Source of the DNA: Calditrichia bacterium
Lineage (GTDB): Bacteria; Calditrichota; Calditrichia; RBG-13-44-9; J075
Assembly: GCA_028284905.1 (NCBI GenBank)
Contig: JANQQU010000034.1
Span: forward strand, 62,001 to 126,000
Direction of reading: 5' to 3'
DNA: 64,000 nt
Shown: positions 25,919 through 35,495 of the stretch, one piece after another
Layout of the letters: every line of letters begins with the position of its first letter
How positions within the stretch are numbered: position 1 is the stretch's first letter
Program-made: the position numbers and the translations under genes
Notes under the pieces: model-generated
Databases searched by the model: none
What the model saw: the letters and a program-made list of their open reading frames with translations, nothing else
Told to the model about the DNA's origin: nothing

Positions 25919-27289
25919 ATGATGATTCGATATAACCTTTGCAGTATTATCGTCGCCATGATATTAACTTTCAATATTATGGTTTCTGCCCAGGCATTCT
26001 CCGTAGCAGTAACGATTTCCGATGGAAACAACTCCGATATCTTGCGTGTCGGCGTAGATCCCGCCGGTAGTGATTTCTTCGATATCGGTCTGGATACACT
26101 CGCGCCTCCGGCAGCTCCGCCCGGCGCTTTCGACGCCCGTCTGGAAGGCATCGATGATAATTACATTGTGGACATCCGCACAAATACCGTCAATGAAAAG
26201 ACTTTCAAGGTTAATTATACACCGGCCAATGGTAACGGACCGATTGTTTTATCCTGGGACAATAGTCTCCTCGACGCGCTGGGCGATTTTCGCATTACCG
26301 ATAACATCGATGGGCAGCAATTTTCCCTGGATATGACTACAACCGGAAGCCTCGACGTATCCGCGCATAATTCCCTCGCCAACAGCTTGCGGATATTAGT
26401 ATCTCCCCAGGTCGCGCCATCAATTACGCCAATTTCAAATCTCACTATGAATGAGGGAATTAACCTGAACATTGCCGTTTCTGCCAACGATCCCAATGGC
26501 GATGAAATTGCGCTGTCGGTTAACAATCTTCCTTTCTTCGGCAGCTTTACAGATCATGGCGGCGGCAACGGTACCATGAGCTTTAGCCCGGATTTCGATG
26601 ACAGCGGTCTCTATGAGAATATTGAAATCATCGCTACAGATGACCGCACGCCGCCCCTGGCCGACACGACGAGTTTCTCTCTCACCGTGGAAAATGTAAA
26701 CCGGGCGCCGCAGCTCAACCCGATCAACGACCAGTCCATCCCCGAGGGCAGCAATTTGTTTATTCCGATAATCGCCAATGATCTTGACAGCGATAGCATC
26801 TCCCTGAGTGTCAATAATCTGCCTTCCTTTGGGGCATTGACAGATAATGGCGATGGCAGTGGATCCTTGAATTTTACCCCCGGGTTTAATGATGCCGGCC
26901 AATATACAATTGAGGTAGTGGCAACTGATAATGGCCTGCCGGCGCTCTCCGGCTCGGAATCTTTTTTACTGACGATCAATGATGTCGTCGCTATTGAGGC
27001 GCCAGGTGATCCCACAACTTTGCCGAGCAAGCCGATGCTGCTGGAGAACTATCCCAATCCGTTTAACCCGGCTACTCATATTCGCTATGCCCTACCGGCG
27101 ATGATGCATGTTCACCTTTCCGTATATAACAACCTCGGCCAGCAAGTAGCATTATTGGTTAACGAAAGCAAACCGGCCGGTTATCATACTGCCCGATTTC
27201 AAGCAGACGGACAAGTGAGCGGCACTTATTTTTATCGCTTTCAGGTTACCGGTTTTCAGGAAGTAAGGAAGATGCTGCTGCTACGTTAA
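25919..27289 (+). CDS. Exported cadherin/Ig-like domain protein with T9SS-type sorting domain
   Basis: 456 residues. A signal peptide (about 1-22) precedes an N-terminal domain of about 140 residues. Two tandem Ig/cadherin-like domains follow (about 160-258 and 259-355), each opening NEG.NL.I/PEGSNLFIPI and containing DPNGDEIALSVNNLP or DLDSDSISLSVNNLP with acidic calcium-binding-like residues. The sorting domain starts ENYPNPFNPATHIRYA and ends RKMLLLR. It is the last gene of the 21.8-27.3 kb operon, followed by a strong terminator. Probably an adhesion or matrix protein. Confidence 0.87.
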   Translation: MMIRYNLCSIIVAMILTFNIMVSAQAFSVAVTISDGNNSDILRVGVDPAGSDFFDIGLDTLAPPAAPPGAFDARLEGIDDNYIVDIRTNTVNEKTFKVNYTPANGNGPIVLSWDNSLLDALGDFRITDNIDGQQFSLDMTTTGSLDVSAHNSLANSLRILVSPQVAPSITPISNLTMNEGINLNIAVSANDPNGDEIALSVNNLPFFGSFTDHGGGNGTMSFSPDFDDSGLYENIEIIATDDRTPPLADTTSFSLTVENVNRAPQLNPINDQSIPEGSNLFIPIIANDLDSDSISLSVNNLPSFGALTDNGDGSGSLNFTPGFNDAGQYTIEVVATDNGLPALSGSESFLLTINDVVAIEAPGDPTTLPSKPMLLENYPNPFNPATHIRYALPAMMHVHLSVYNNLGQQVALLVNESKPAGYHTARFQADGQVSGTYFYRFQVTGFQEVRKMLLLR

Positions 27290-27313
27290 CATTTCTGATT
27301 TAGCCAAGATATT

Positions 27314-27355
27314 AAGATCAATTCTGAGTTTCCCAGCAAGCTTAGAATTGATCTT
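27314..27355 (+). terminator. Terminator of the surface-protein operon
   Basis: AAGATCAATTCTGAG pairs with CTTAGAATTGATCTT (15 pairs, one G-U), with a 12-base loop, 25 bases after the stop codon. Confidence 0.8.
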
Positions 27356-27443
27356 ATTTACACTTTCAATACACAATCTCAATAAAAACTGTAGTTTACA
27401 AAACTAATATCAGCATATTTGAAAAAATTAAAAATCTCTTTTA

Positions 27444-27462
27444 AATGAATGAACATTCACTT
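27444..27462 (+). promoter_or_regulatory. TetR-family operator in front of the regulator gene
   Basis: TGAACATTCA (27450-27459), embedded in GAATGAACATTCACTTA, lies just upstream of the tetR start. The same core, inverted, appears at 28073-28082 before the SDR gene. Self-regulation is inferred. Confidence 0.6.
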
Positions 27463-27473
27463 ATTTTACAAAT

Positions 27474-28046
27474 ATGAGAAAGAAAGATGAAAAAAAGCAA
27501 GCTGCGATTATTGAAGCGACAATCCAATTAGTAAACGAAATCGGCTTTGCAGCAAGCTCGGTTGCCAAAATTGCCAAAACGGCGAATGTCTCTCCGGCAA
27601 CTATTTACATCTATCATAAAAACAAAGAAGATTTGCTGGTATCCACCTACATCGATATTAAACATAAAATGGGAAAAGCGATGCTGGCAGATTTCGATAA
27701 TACCTTACCAATTCGCGATACGATGAAAAAAGTGTGGCGAAACACCTTCGCTTACATCTCAGCCAATAAAGCTTACTTTCAGTTTGGCGAGCAGTTTTCC
27801 AATTCCCCTTACAGTAGTCTTATCGACAAAGCAGCAGTGGAAGCGCCTTTTCTGCCACTGCTGGAAACGATGAATAAGGGCATTGAGCAAAAAATTATCA
27901 AAGATGTCCCGAAAGACCTTTTAACTGCGTTTATTTTTCATCCAATCCTGGTTTTATCCAATAAAAATATATGCGCAGGGTTTGAAAAATCATCCGAAAA
28001 CATCGACCTGGCTTTTACCATGGCCTGGGATGCAATTAAGCTGTAG
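27474..28046 (+). CDS. TetR-family transcriptional regulator
   Basis: 190 residues. The N-terminal helix-turn-helix (about 8-50) contains IIEATIQLVNEIGFAASSVAKIAKTANVSPATIYIYHKNKEDLL, described here by its ends only as the TetR_N signature: ATIQLVNEIGF and SPATIYIYHKNKEDLL. The C-terminal ligand domain (about 60-190) is divergent. Such proteins usually repress a neighbouring gene until a small ligand binds. The same 10-base operator core lies before this gene and before the SDR gene that follows, so it likely controls both. The start codon has no obvious ribosome site and sits only 15 bases from the operator. Confidence 0.9.
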   Translation: MRKKDEKKQAAIIEATIQLVNEIGFAASSVAKIAKTANVSPATIYIYHKNKEDLLVSTYIDIKHKMGKAMLADFDNTLPIRDTMKKVWRNTFAYISANKAYFQFGEQFSNSPYSSLIDKAAVEAPFLPLLETMNKGIEQKIIKDVPKDLLTAFIFHPILVLSNKNICAGFEKSSENIDLAFTMAWDAIKL

Positions 28047-28067
28047 ATAAAAAATTTTTACTCAAAA

Positions 28068-28086
28068 AAGAATGAATGTTCACTTA
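28068..28086 (+). promoter_or_regulatory. TetR-family operator in front of the SDR gene
   Basis: TGAATGTTCA (28073-28082) is the inverted copy of the core before tetR and lies 27 bases before the SDR start codon, between the two genes. Confidence 0.6.
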
Positions 28087-28108
28087 ATTAAAATCAAAGG
28101 AGCAAATC

Positions 28109-29026
28109 ATGTCCAAGACAAAATGGGATGCTGAAAATATTGCCGACCAAAGCGGTAGAATTGCTATTGTTACCGGTGCCAGCAGCGGAATTGGTTACGA
28201 AACCGCCCGGGTACTCGCCAACAAAAATGCCAAGGTAATTATTGCCGTGCGTAACCCGCAAAAGGGCGAAAAAGCACTGGAGAGAATCAAGGCGCAAAAT
28301 GCCAATGCCGATGTATCCGTCATGATTGTTGACCTTGCGAACCTCGATTCTGTTAAAAAGTTTGCCGCAGAATACAATAAACAATATAAACAACTGGATC
28401 TGCTGATCAACAATGCCGGCGTAATGGTGCCTCCCTACTCAAAAACCGCCGACGGTTTTGAACTGCAGTTTGGCACCAATCACTTAGGGCATTATGCCTT
28501 AACCGCGCACCTCGTTGATGTGCTGAAAAAAACAAAAGGATCGCGTATTGTTAACGTATCCAGCATGGCGCACAATCGCGGAAATCTCAAGTTTGACGAT
28601 CTCAACTGGGAAAATCGCAAGTACAAGCCCTGGAGTGCTTATGGGGATAGCAAAATTGCCAACATCTACTTCACCCGGGAATTGAAGAAACGCTTTGAAG
28701 CCAATAATATTGATGTCATGGTTACCGCTGCGCACCCCGGCTGGACTGCCACTGAACTGCAGCGAAATACCGGCCTGGCAAATTTTCTCAATAATTTCTT
28801 CGCGCAGGATATTTCCATGGGCGCCTTGCCGACCCTTTATGCCGCCGTGGCCGAGGATGTCAACAGCGGAGATTATTTTGGCCCTTCCGGGTTTATGGAG
28901 ATGAATGGCTATCCGAAGAAAGTAGACAGCAATAAATTGTCGAAAGATGATAAAATTGCCGTAATGCTCTGGGAAGTCTCGGAAGATTTAACAAAGGTTA
29001 GTTATAATCTGCCAGCTACGAATTAG
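28109..29026 (+). CDS. Short-chain dehydrogenase/reductase (retinol-dehydrogenase-like)
   Basis: 305 residues, classical SDR fold. The cofactor motif TGASSGIG is at about 29-36, an Arg in VRNPQKG suggests NADP(H), NNAGVM follows the core strand, and the active site comprises VNVSS with YGDSK (Tyr-x-x-x-Lys). It reduces or oxidises an aldehyde, ketone or alcohol whose identity cannot be read from sequence. AAAGGAG precedes the ATG. It forms a regulated pair with the upstream TetR gene through the shared operator; a drug- or aldehyde-detoxification role is a reasonable guess. Confidence 0.92.
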   Translation: MSKTKWDAENIADQSGRIAIVTGASSGIGYETARVLANKNAKVIIAVRNPQKGEKALERIKAQNANADVSVMIVDLANLDSVKKFAAEYNKQYKQLDLLINNAGVMVPPYSKTADGFELQFGTNHLGHYALTAHLVDVLKKTKGSRIVNVSSMAHNRGNLKFDDLNWENRKYKPWSAYGDSKIANIYFTRELKKRFEANNIDVMVTAAHPGWTATELQRNTGLANFLNNFFAQDISMGALPTLYAAVAEDVNSGDYFGPSGFMEMNGYPKKVDSNKLSKDDKIAVMLWEVSEDLTKVSYNLPATN

Positions 29027-29053
29027 TAGATCAATAAACCTGTGAAGTCTGCT

Positions 29054-29104
29054 GCCATTGCCCATTTGTGAATCTGCAAATGGGCAATGGCAAATGGGCA
29101 AATA
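29054..29104. repeat. CAAATGGGC palindromic repeat, copy B
   Basis: GCCATTGCCCATTTG and CAAATGGGCAATGGC form a perfect 15-base stem, followed by another CAAATGGGCAAAT unit. It lies between convergent genes and may double as a terminator. Confidence 0.7.
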
Positions 29105-29159
29105 GAACGGAGATAAATAAACGATCTGATTGTTACCGGAATAATTTTGACAACGCCTT

Positions 29160-30596
29160 CTAATTGTTAGCAATATTTCTGATCATTTTTCCGAAAACGA
29201 AAAAATGCATCGGAGAAACACTGTACCAATATAGCCTGCCCAATAAACCGTTCGGCCGAAATGTCGCGTTTTGATAAAGCGTCCCTCCTTGCGCATGCGG
29301 TTCAATATGAAACTCCAGCCAGGCGTCTCCAGGCAACTTCATTTCGGCGTAAAGCAGCAAGCGCATATTCTTTTCATCAGCTAATAACACCCGCCAGAAG
29401 TCCAGCGCATCGCCGGGCTCAATGGTATGCTGATTGGTTCTGCCGCGCCGTAATCCCACACCGCCGACCATTTTGTCCAGGTAACCACGAAGTTTCCACA
29501 ACCAGTTCATTCCATACCAGCCCCGTTCGCCCCCAATTGACCAAATGTTCTCCAGTACCTTCGCCGGATCCCGCTGAAATGTCTGCTGCCGTTCATCAGT
29601 TAGGCAACCATAGCTTGGCACCTGGATAAAATCGTTGTAATCACCGTGTAAAGTGCCACTCACCCAGGCATCTTTCCAGCTGGAAACCACACTATTTTCG
29701 GCAATTTTGGAAAATGCCCGTTGAACAGCTTCCTCATATGGCAGGCAACGATGCGGGATTATTTTCTCAATATCATTATTTTTGCAGACAACTTCGTTTT
29801 TCAGACTATCCACCAGGCTTTGGGCTAAAGAGAAGGAAGTAGAGGTCATAAAATACAGCCAGTAGGAGGATAGGCGCGGCGTTAAAACCGGCACATTAAA
29901 AACATACCGCTTAAAGCCCCGCACTTTCGCAAAACGCAACAAGATGTCCCGATAATTGAGAATATCCGGGCCGCCAATATCGAAAGTACGGTCGTAACAG
30001 GCTTCATTACCGATCAGTTTCCGCAGATAATAAAGCACATCGCTGACAGCGATCGGTTGAGTAAGGTTGTTTAACCAGCGTGGGGCGATCATTACCGGCA
30101 ATTTTTCGACCAGGTCGCGAATAATTTCAAATGAGGCACTACCGGATCCGATGATAATCCCGGCCCGCAGTGTGGTTAGTGGCCGTCCACTTGCCCGGAG
30201 CGCATTCTCTACACTATGGCGAGACTGCAAATGTTTCGAAAGGTTATCATCGTTAACAATACCACTCAGGTATATAATTTGGCGGACTTTGGTTTGGCTG
30301 ATGCGCGCAACAAAATTCTCGGCACACTGCTGTTCCAGTAAGGCGAAGTCCGTTCCTGCATGCCCCATCGAATGTACCAGGTAGAAAGCGGCTTCGATAT
30401 CCGCTGGTATCTCATTGAGAGAATCACGATTTAATAAATCACCCTGCACAACGGTTATTTTCTCCCGGAGGGATTTGCTCAACGATAAACGACTTGGGTT
30501 ACGAACCAGGCAAACAACTTCATGGCCATCTTCGATCAGCACCGGTATCAGCCGCTTACCGATATATCCATTTGCACCAGTCAGAAGAATTTTCAT
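29160..30596 (-). CDS. SDR-type NAD(P)-binding protein with C-terminal DUF2867-like domain
   Basis: 478 residues. The N-terminal extended/atypical SDR domain (about 1-300) opens MKILLTGANGYIGKRL (glycine motif TGANGYIG) and includes YLVHSMG and IYLSGIV. The C-terminal ~150 residues, with RGWYGMNWLWKLRGYLDK and GDALDFWRV, match the DUF2867 region that often follows this domain. ATG at 30596 is chosen because the Rossmann strand begins there; an upstream start would add 19 residues. Ribosome site weak. It is divergent from the FAD oxidoreductase gene. Proteins of this architecture lack a defined reaction. Confidence 0.85.
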   Translation of the reverse strand: MKILLTGANGYIGKRLIPVLIEDGHEVVCLVRNPSRLSLSKSLREKITVVQGDLLNRDSLNEIPADIEAAFYLVHSMGHAGTDFALLEQQCAENFVARISQTKVRQIIYLSGIVNDDNLSKHLQSRHSVENALRASGRPLTTLRAGIIIGSGSASFEIIRDLVEKLPVMIAPRWLNNLTQPIAVSDVLYYLRKLIGNEACYDRTFDIGGPDILNYRDILLRFAKVRGFKRYVFNVPVLTPRLSSYWLYFMTSTSFSLAQSLVDSLKNEVVCKNNDIEKIIPHRCLPYEEAVQRAFSKIAENSVVSSWKDAWVSGTLHGDYNDFIQVPSYGCLTDERQQTFQRDPAKVLENIWSIGGERGWYGMNWLWKLRGYLDKMVGGVGLRRGRTNQHTIEPGDALDFWRVLLADEKNMRLLLYAEMKLPGDAWLEFHIEPHAQGGTLYQNATFRPNGLLGRLYWYSVSPMHFFVFGKMIRNIANN

Positions 30597-30780
30597 AGTA
30601 TCAAGCTTTCTAGTCAAATAAACGATATAACACTTTTGCTTAATAACATACAAAGATTCACCATCCCGGGCAAGGCAAAACGCTCAAAACGCTCATTTTT
30701 TAATATTGTGCTGTCTTTACCGATTCCTGATGGTTATATTTTCCGAAAGAACAAAACGCATTTTCCGAGAAGGGACTAAT

Positions 30781-31794
30781 ATGACTTCAGTAAGCAATCA
30801 TCATTGCCTAATTATCGGCGGAGGGATTGCCGGATTATTGGCAGCTACAGTTTTACAAAATAGCGGTGTACGAGTGACAGTTGTAGACAAAGGCCGCGGC
30901 ATAGGTGGCCGCCTGGCGACCCGGCGAATAGGAAACGAGCAGCTCGGTCAGGGTATTTTTGATTATGGCGCGCAATACTTCACCGCCCGGGACTCGCAAT
31001 TCCTTCAATGGGTGAAACAATGGCAAAAGGCCGGGATTGTCCGGGAATGGTCTCAGGGCTTCCACACATTTGATGGCGCCTTAAAAATCGACAAGGAATC
31101 ACGCTATATTGGCACATCGGGGATGCGTGGTATAACCAAACATCTTGCTGCCGGTCTTAACACACATCCGCAAACGCGCGTTACTGCGCTGGCCTTTCAG
31201 GAAAATCAATGGTCGGCAACAACCGAATCCGGCGATAAATTCACTGCTGACAGTATCATCCTTACCCCGCCATTACCGCAAACGCTGCAATTACTGGAAA
31301 CATCGGGGATTTTTTTAGCTGACGATCAGGCAGCACCACTTCAGCAGATAAATTATCATACCTGTATTGCGATGCTCGCTTTACTAAAGTCACCGTCCGG
31401 GATTCCCGAACCGGGTGGCGTTTGGGGCGACGGCCTGCCGATCCAATGGATGGCCGACAACCAGAAAAAAGGGATTTCCCCGGCGCCGGCAATGACGATT
31501 CATGCCAGTCCGGATTTTAGCGCTGCCAATTGGGATAGCGATAAAGCTGATATTGCTGATCAGTTGTTAAGCGCCGCAGACCGTTGGGTTTCCCGGGATA
31601 GCCTCGCCGATTACCAAATTCATAAATGGCGGTATAGCCTCTCAACAGTTTCCCCGGGAATGCCCTATGCGCAACTCGCAACCCCTGCTCCGCTGCTGCT
31701 TACCGGAGACGGATTTAGCAAAGGGCGCGTGGAGGGCGCTGCGCTGGCGGGACTAGCAACTGCGGAAAAATTAATCGAGATTTTAGATTTTTAA
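30781..31794 (+). CDS. FAD-dependent oxidoreductase, renalase/amine-oxidase-like
   Basis: 337 residues. The N-terminal dinucleotide motif CLIIGGGIAGLLAATVL is followed by VVDKGRGIGGRLATRR, where a Gly-Gly-Arg signature contacts FAD, and DYGAQYFTARD. The C-terminal FAD motif LLLTGDGFSKGRVEGAALAG closes the domain. This is the plan of COG3380-type NAD(P)/FAD oxidases related to renalase. ATG at 30781 is chosen because AAGGGA lies 7 bases before it and the Rossmann fold starts soon after. Substrate unknown. The gene is divergent from the SDR-DUF2867-type gene, a pairing that hints at a shared redox function. Confidence 0.86.
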   Translation: MTSVSNHHCLIIGGGIAGLLAATVLQNSGVRVTVVDKGRGIGGRLATRRIGNEQLGQGIFDYGAQYFTARDSQFLQWVKQWQKAGIVREWSQGFHTFDGALKIDKESRYIGTSGMRGITKHLAAGLNTHPQTRVTALAFQENQWSATTESGDKFTADSIILTPPLPQTLQLLETSGIFLADDQAAPLQQINYHTCIAMLALLKSPSGIPEPGGVWGDGLPIQWMADNQKKGISPAPAMTIHASPDFSAANWDSDKADIADQLLSAADRWVSRDSLADYQIHKWRYSLSTVSPGMPYAQLATPAPLLLTGDGFSKGRVEGAALAGLATAEKLIEILDF

Positions 31795-32043
31795 GAGGTT
31801 TTCAGTCTACCGTCAAGTCCCTTCATATCAAAGTCAATTATCTACATCGGAAGAGACACGAATATGCATTATCCGGCCTAGATAATTTAAACAAGCAATA
31901 ACAAATCAATTTATTGAACCGTATATTGGTGAGAGCTGATATCGATAAAATTCGGGATATCCTATGCAATCACCAATACAATCCTCAGAACTTCCACCCG
32001 CGTAACTATTCCCATTTCTAATCTTAAAATGCTTTCTCACACG

Positions 32044-32056
32044 TCACATCATGTGA
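32044..32056. promoter_or_regulatory. Perfect 13-base palindrome upstream of the TonB receptor
   Basis: TCACATCATGTGA is symmetric about its central base, 32 bases before the receptor start. It might be an operator. The half-site order is opposite to that of CRP, so no regulator is named. Confidence 0.35.
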
Positions 32057-32088
32057 ACTATTTATCACACTCATCTGGGGAATAGACT

Positions 32089-34923
32089 ATGAAAAAGATT
32101 CGCTACAATAATCCTGGCTATTTATTGGTACTGTTCATTCTTACTCAAAGCCTCCTCTTTTCCCAGGGGAATATTAGCGGAACGGTTTACAACAGCGATG
32201 GTATAACGCTTTCCGGTGCAAATGTTTGGGTTAATGATGGCTACATGGGCAGCAGCAGCGATTCTCTTGGGCGTTTTACATTATACAATCTACCGGAAGG
32301 CAGCTATCATATTTCTGTCGCTTATCTCGGATACATTACCGAACGGCGCGCTGTCAATATCGATGCCCGTTCATTAACCATCGATTTTATTCTGGATAGT
32401 GACCTCCCCTCACTAGAGACGATCGTCGTAACCGGTGTTTTCAACAGAGATACCAAGCTGAATTCCAGCGTGGCGATATCAACTTTAAACGCGCAACAAA
32501 TTGGAAAACGACAGGCCCGCGGCACCGGCGATTTACTCACCGCCGTTCCCGGCAATGCCATCGATATGAGTGCAGGGGAAGTTGGGGCACAAATTTATCC
32601 ACGCGGACTTTCCACCGGTGCAGTAGCGGATATCGGTTTTAAGTATTCCGCTCTTCAGGAAGATGGATTGCCGATAATGAGCACCCAGCTACAATTTGCG
32701 GTGATAGATATGTTTCACCGCGCGGATGCAACTGTTGCCCGTCTGGAAGCGATCCGCGGAGGGAGCGCCGCGATATCTGCCGCCAATTCCCCAGGCGGTA
32801 TCTTCAACTTTATCTCTCGCAATGGCACTGAAGAATTTTCTGGGGTAACTCAGCTAAGCAGTGGCGTTCAGGGCGATGGTAATCCTTACCTGCGTACCGA
32901 CATAAACCTCGGTGGCCCACTTGGCAAAAGCGGATTATATTACAACATTTGTGGTTTTTATCGCCATGATGAAGGGGCACGCAACCTGCCGTTTCCGGCC
33001 AACAAGGGTGGGCAATTGAAGGGCAATCTGCTCAAGCCTTATCAAAATGGCTCCCTGAAACTCTATGGAAAAGTATTGGACGATCAGGTTATCTTTTACA
33101 AGCAGCTCCCGGTAACCAGTCTGAAAAATCCGCAACCGTTCCCCGGTTTTAACCTCAACAACAGCACGTTGATTGCCGATGTCGCCAACGAAATCCCCAA
33201 TGCTGCCGATCCTTCCACAAATAGAAACTATAACGCCCGGGACGGCATCCAGGTAAATAATTACGCTCTCGGCGCACAGTGGCTGCATGAACTGCCAAAC
33301 GGGTGGCAAGTAAACAGCAACATCAAATACAGCTATTTTGATTTCACTTACAACCAATCCTGGGGGCACAATCTCCTTCCGATCGCCAGCGCGCCAAATC
33401 GGATTCACCGCCTGTCTAATGATGTTTTTAACAGCTACAGTTATCACGATGCGGAAACCGGAGAACTACTCGCCCAATATGAAAACGGGGAACTTATCGG
33501 AGACAATCTTCTTGGCGACAAAGCACTGCTAACCCTCGCGAAAACATCAACCTACCAGGTAAATGATTTTATCGGGCAAATCAGTTTATCCCGCGCCTTT
33601 CGGAATCACCATTTTACAGCCGGGTATTATTTCGGCTATTCCGGCATCGACAATACCTTAAACCTCGATTTTTTGCTGGGAAGATTCGAACCCAATCCCC
33701 GCTTGTTGCGGCTCACTCATCCGAATCCATACGCTAATACTCCCGGACAGCCGGCAACCTTACAATTCACCGATGAAAAAGGCTACTTCGCTTACGGCTT
33801 TGGTACTTTTACCAATTTCAGCGGGCACAGCCTGCTTCAGTCATTTTTCCTTAATGATGTCTGGCAGGCAAATAGCCGCCTCAGCATCGATCTTGGTCTG
33901 CGCTACGAGTATAATCGCCCGGATGGGAAAAAAGAGATTTGGGAAATGTCTGACAAACAGGATCCGCTAAGTGGCATGGCCCTCGGTCAGGATGGTGACC
34001 ATAGCACTTTCTACGATCGTTATTTTAAGGCAGGCAGCGGCGATTTCTTCGACTTCGATTTTCAATATAGCTATTGGTCTGCATCGCTGGGATTGAACTA
34101 TCGCCTGCGCAAGGATCTTGCCCTCTACGGGCGCGCCACCCGTGGCATCAAAGCACCGGAGATGACCTATTACATCAACAATTTTGTTAACAGTGATTTT
34201 CAAAAAGGGTTCGAAGAAGAGATTTTCCAAATGGAAAGCGGGGTGAAGCTCAACGCCCGGCACCTTTCATTTTTTCTAACCGGTTTCTACAGTCGGCTGA
34301 CCAACATCCCTTTCCAGATTCTGGTTGTTAGTGGGGATATCGGGCAATTCACACCGGTAACATTCAATACTGCCCGTACCGTCGGTATGGAACTCGAAGC
34401 AACCCTTAAACCATTGGCCAATTTTAATCTTGACCTCATTGCAACGATACAGTCGCCTCGTTTTCTTGAGTTTAATTATTATAATATCAATCGCACTGGT
34501 AGCGATTTTAGTGATGACTTTATCGAAAAGTTTGACGGAAATACGATTAATGAAGTGCCCTCTTTTAGTCTGGATTTAACCCCATCCTACCGCCTAGGAA
34601 TATTCGATGGCTATCTGAACTGGCGTTTTACCGGAGAGCGTTTCGCGAATCGCCGTAATACGCTTACCCTGCCGGCGTTTAGCCAAGTAAATACCGGTAT
34701 AAATGCCCGGCTGAACGAACATCTGCGACTTTCCGTTCATGCCAACAATTTACTGAACAGCGCAGGCCTGATGAATTTTGAAGGCGTCGGGATCCCCGGC
34801 ACCACCGGTGAAGATATTACCCCGGCGATGATTGAATCCGTTATAGAACCGCAGAACCGCCCCTATTTCGTGCGGCCAATTCTACCGAGGAGTGTCACAC
34901 TTACATTATCAAGCAATTTTTAG
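32089..34923 (+). CDS. TonB-dependent outer-membrane receptor with CarboxypepD_reg-like domain
   Basis: 944 residues. A signal peptide (ending LFSQG) is followed by a carboxypeptidase-regulatory-like beta-sandwich (about 27-110: GTVYNSDGITLSGANVWV), a plug (about 115-235, with ETIVVTGVF and IRGGSAAISAANSPGG), and a 22-strand barrel ending in an aromatic residue (SVTLTLSSNF). It imports an iron complex, vitamin or oligosaccharide using TonB energy. It has no SusD partner next to it and is not in the glucan gene run, so the substrate is unclear. GGGGAA lies before the ATG. The gene appears to stand alone, with a stem-loop downstream. Confidence 0.93.
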   Translation: MKKIRYNNPGYLLVLFILTQSLLFSQGNISGTVYNSDGITLSGANVWVNDGYMGSSSDSLGRFTLYNLPEGSYHISVAYLGYITERRAVNIDARSLTIDFILDSDLPSLETIVVTGVFNRDTKLNSSVAISTLNAQQIGKRQARGTGDLLTAVPGNAIDMSAGEVGAQIYPRGLSTGAVADIGFKYSALQEDGLPIMSTQLQFAVIDMFHRADATVARLEAIRGGSAAISAANSPGGIFNFISRNGTEEFSGVTQLSSGVQGDGNPYLRTDINLGGPLGKSGLYYNICGFYRHDEGARNLPFPANKGGQLKGNLLKPYQNGSLKLYGKVLDDQVIFYKQLPVTSLKNPQPFPGFNLNNSTLIADVANEIPNAADPSTNRNYNARDGIQVNNYALGAQWLHELPNGWQVNSNIKYSYFDFTYNQSWGHNLLPIASAPNRIHRLSNDVFNSYSYHDAETGELLAQYENGELIGDNLLGDKALLTLAKTSTYQVNDFIGQISLSRAFRNHHFTAGYYFGYSGIDNTLNLDFLLGRFEPNPRLLRLTHPNPYANTPGQPATLQFTDEKGYFAYGFGTFTNFSGHSLLQSFFLNDVWQANSRLSIDLGLRYEYNRPDGKKEIWEMSDKQDPLSGMALGQDGDHSTFYDRYFKAGSGDFFDFDFQYSYWSASLGLNYRLRKDLALYGRATRGIKAPEMTYYINNFVNSDFQKGFEEEIFQMESGVKLNARHLSFFLTGFYSRLTNIPFQILVVSGDIGQFTPVTFNTARTVGMELEATLKPLANFNLDLIATIQSPRFLEFNYYNINRTGSDFSDDFIEKFDGNTINEVPSFSLDLTPSYRLGIFDGYLNWRFTGERFANRRNTLTLPAFSQVNTGINARLNEHLRLSVHANNLLNSAGLMNFEGVGIPGTTGEDITPAMIESVIEPQNRPYFVRPILPRSVTLTLSSNF

Positions 34924-34963
34924 TTGATTTATCAGGTTTAGCAAAATTTGTGGAGGTGAAAAT

Positions 34964-34996
34964 ACCACTGGAGGAATTGTTAATTCCGACAGTGGT
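34964..34996. terminator. Stem-loop between convergent genes
   Basis: ACCACTG/CAGTGGT and inner GGAATT/AATTCC form a hairpin of 13 pairs just after the receptor gene and before the end of the minus-strand small gene. There is no strong U-tract. Confidence 0.5.
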
Positions 34997-35004
34997 CAGA
35001 ACAA

Positions 35005-35277
35005 TTATTCCGATTTTTCCGATGCTGCTGTGTAACTTAGGTCCGGGCGCATACTCCCGTTATAATGATCGAACTCGCGCAGCAACTCGCCAAATTTTTT
35101 CCTGAGTGACGCCAGTGCTTCCATTAAAGCAGCACGACGGCTTGTATAATCGGACAAATCCTTAGCGCTACGCACCATCACATAAGTGCCTCCTTCCCAT
35201 GCCCAGGCTACCTTTACAGACGCGATAGCCCCAATTGACATTATTATCTGCCAATACCTTGGAGTGTAACGTTTCAT
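35005..35277 (-). CDS. Small exported or membrane-anchored hypothetical protein
   Basis: 90 residues. A hydrophobic N-terminal segment (WQIIMSIGAIASVKVAWAW) suggests a signal peptide or anchor. The rest is charged and helical (RRAALMEALASLRKKFGELLREFD). An excellent ribosome site, AGGAGGT, precedes the ATG, so it is likely translated. Not recognised. It is convergent with the TonB receptor gene. Confidence 0.6.
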   Translation of the reverse strand: MKRYTPRYWQIIMSIGAIASVKVAWAWEGGTYVMVRSAKDLSDYTSRRAALMEALASLRKKFGELLREFDHYNGSMRPDLSYTAASEKSE

Positions 35278-35495
35278 ATTACCTCCTGGAGTATGTTAGG
35301 AAATGAAAACAAAGACACTGTGAACTAAGGGAAAATCTTGCCGGAAACCTTTATTTTTAGTTGATATTTACAGTAAAGCCAACCAAACAACGCTCACTGC
35401 CCGTTTTCTAACGCAGCGTTTCTCCCCTGCAGTTTTGGTAATTATGAAAATTGTTGTTATTTTCCGGCACACTTATATAACCCAAGGAGAGCATC

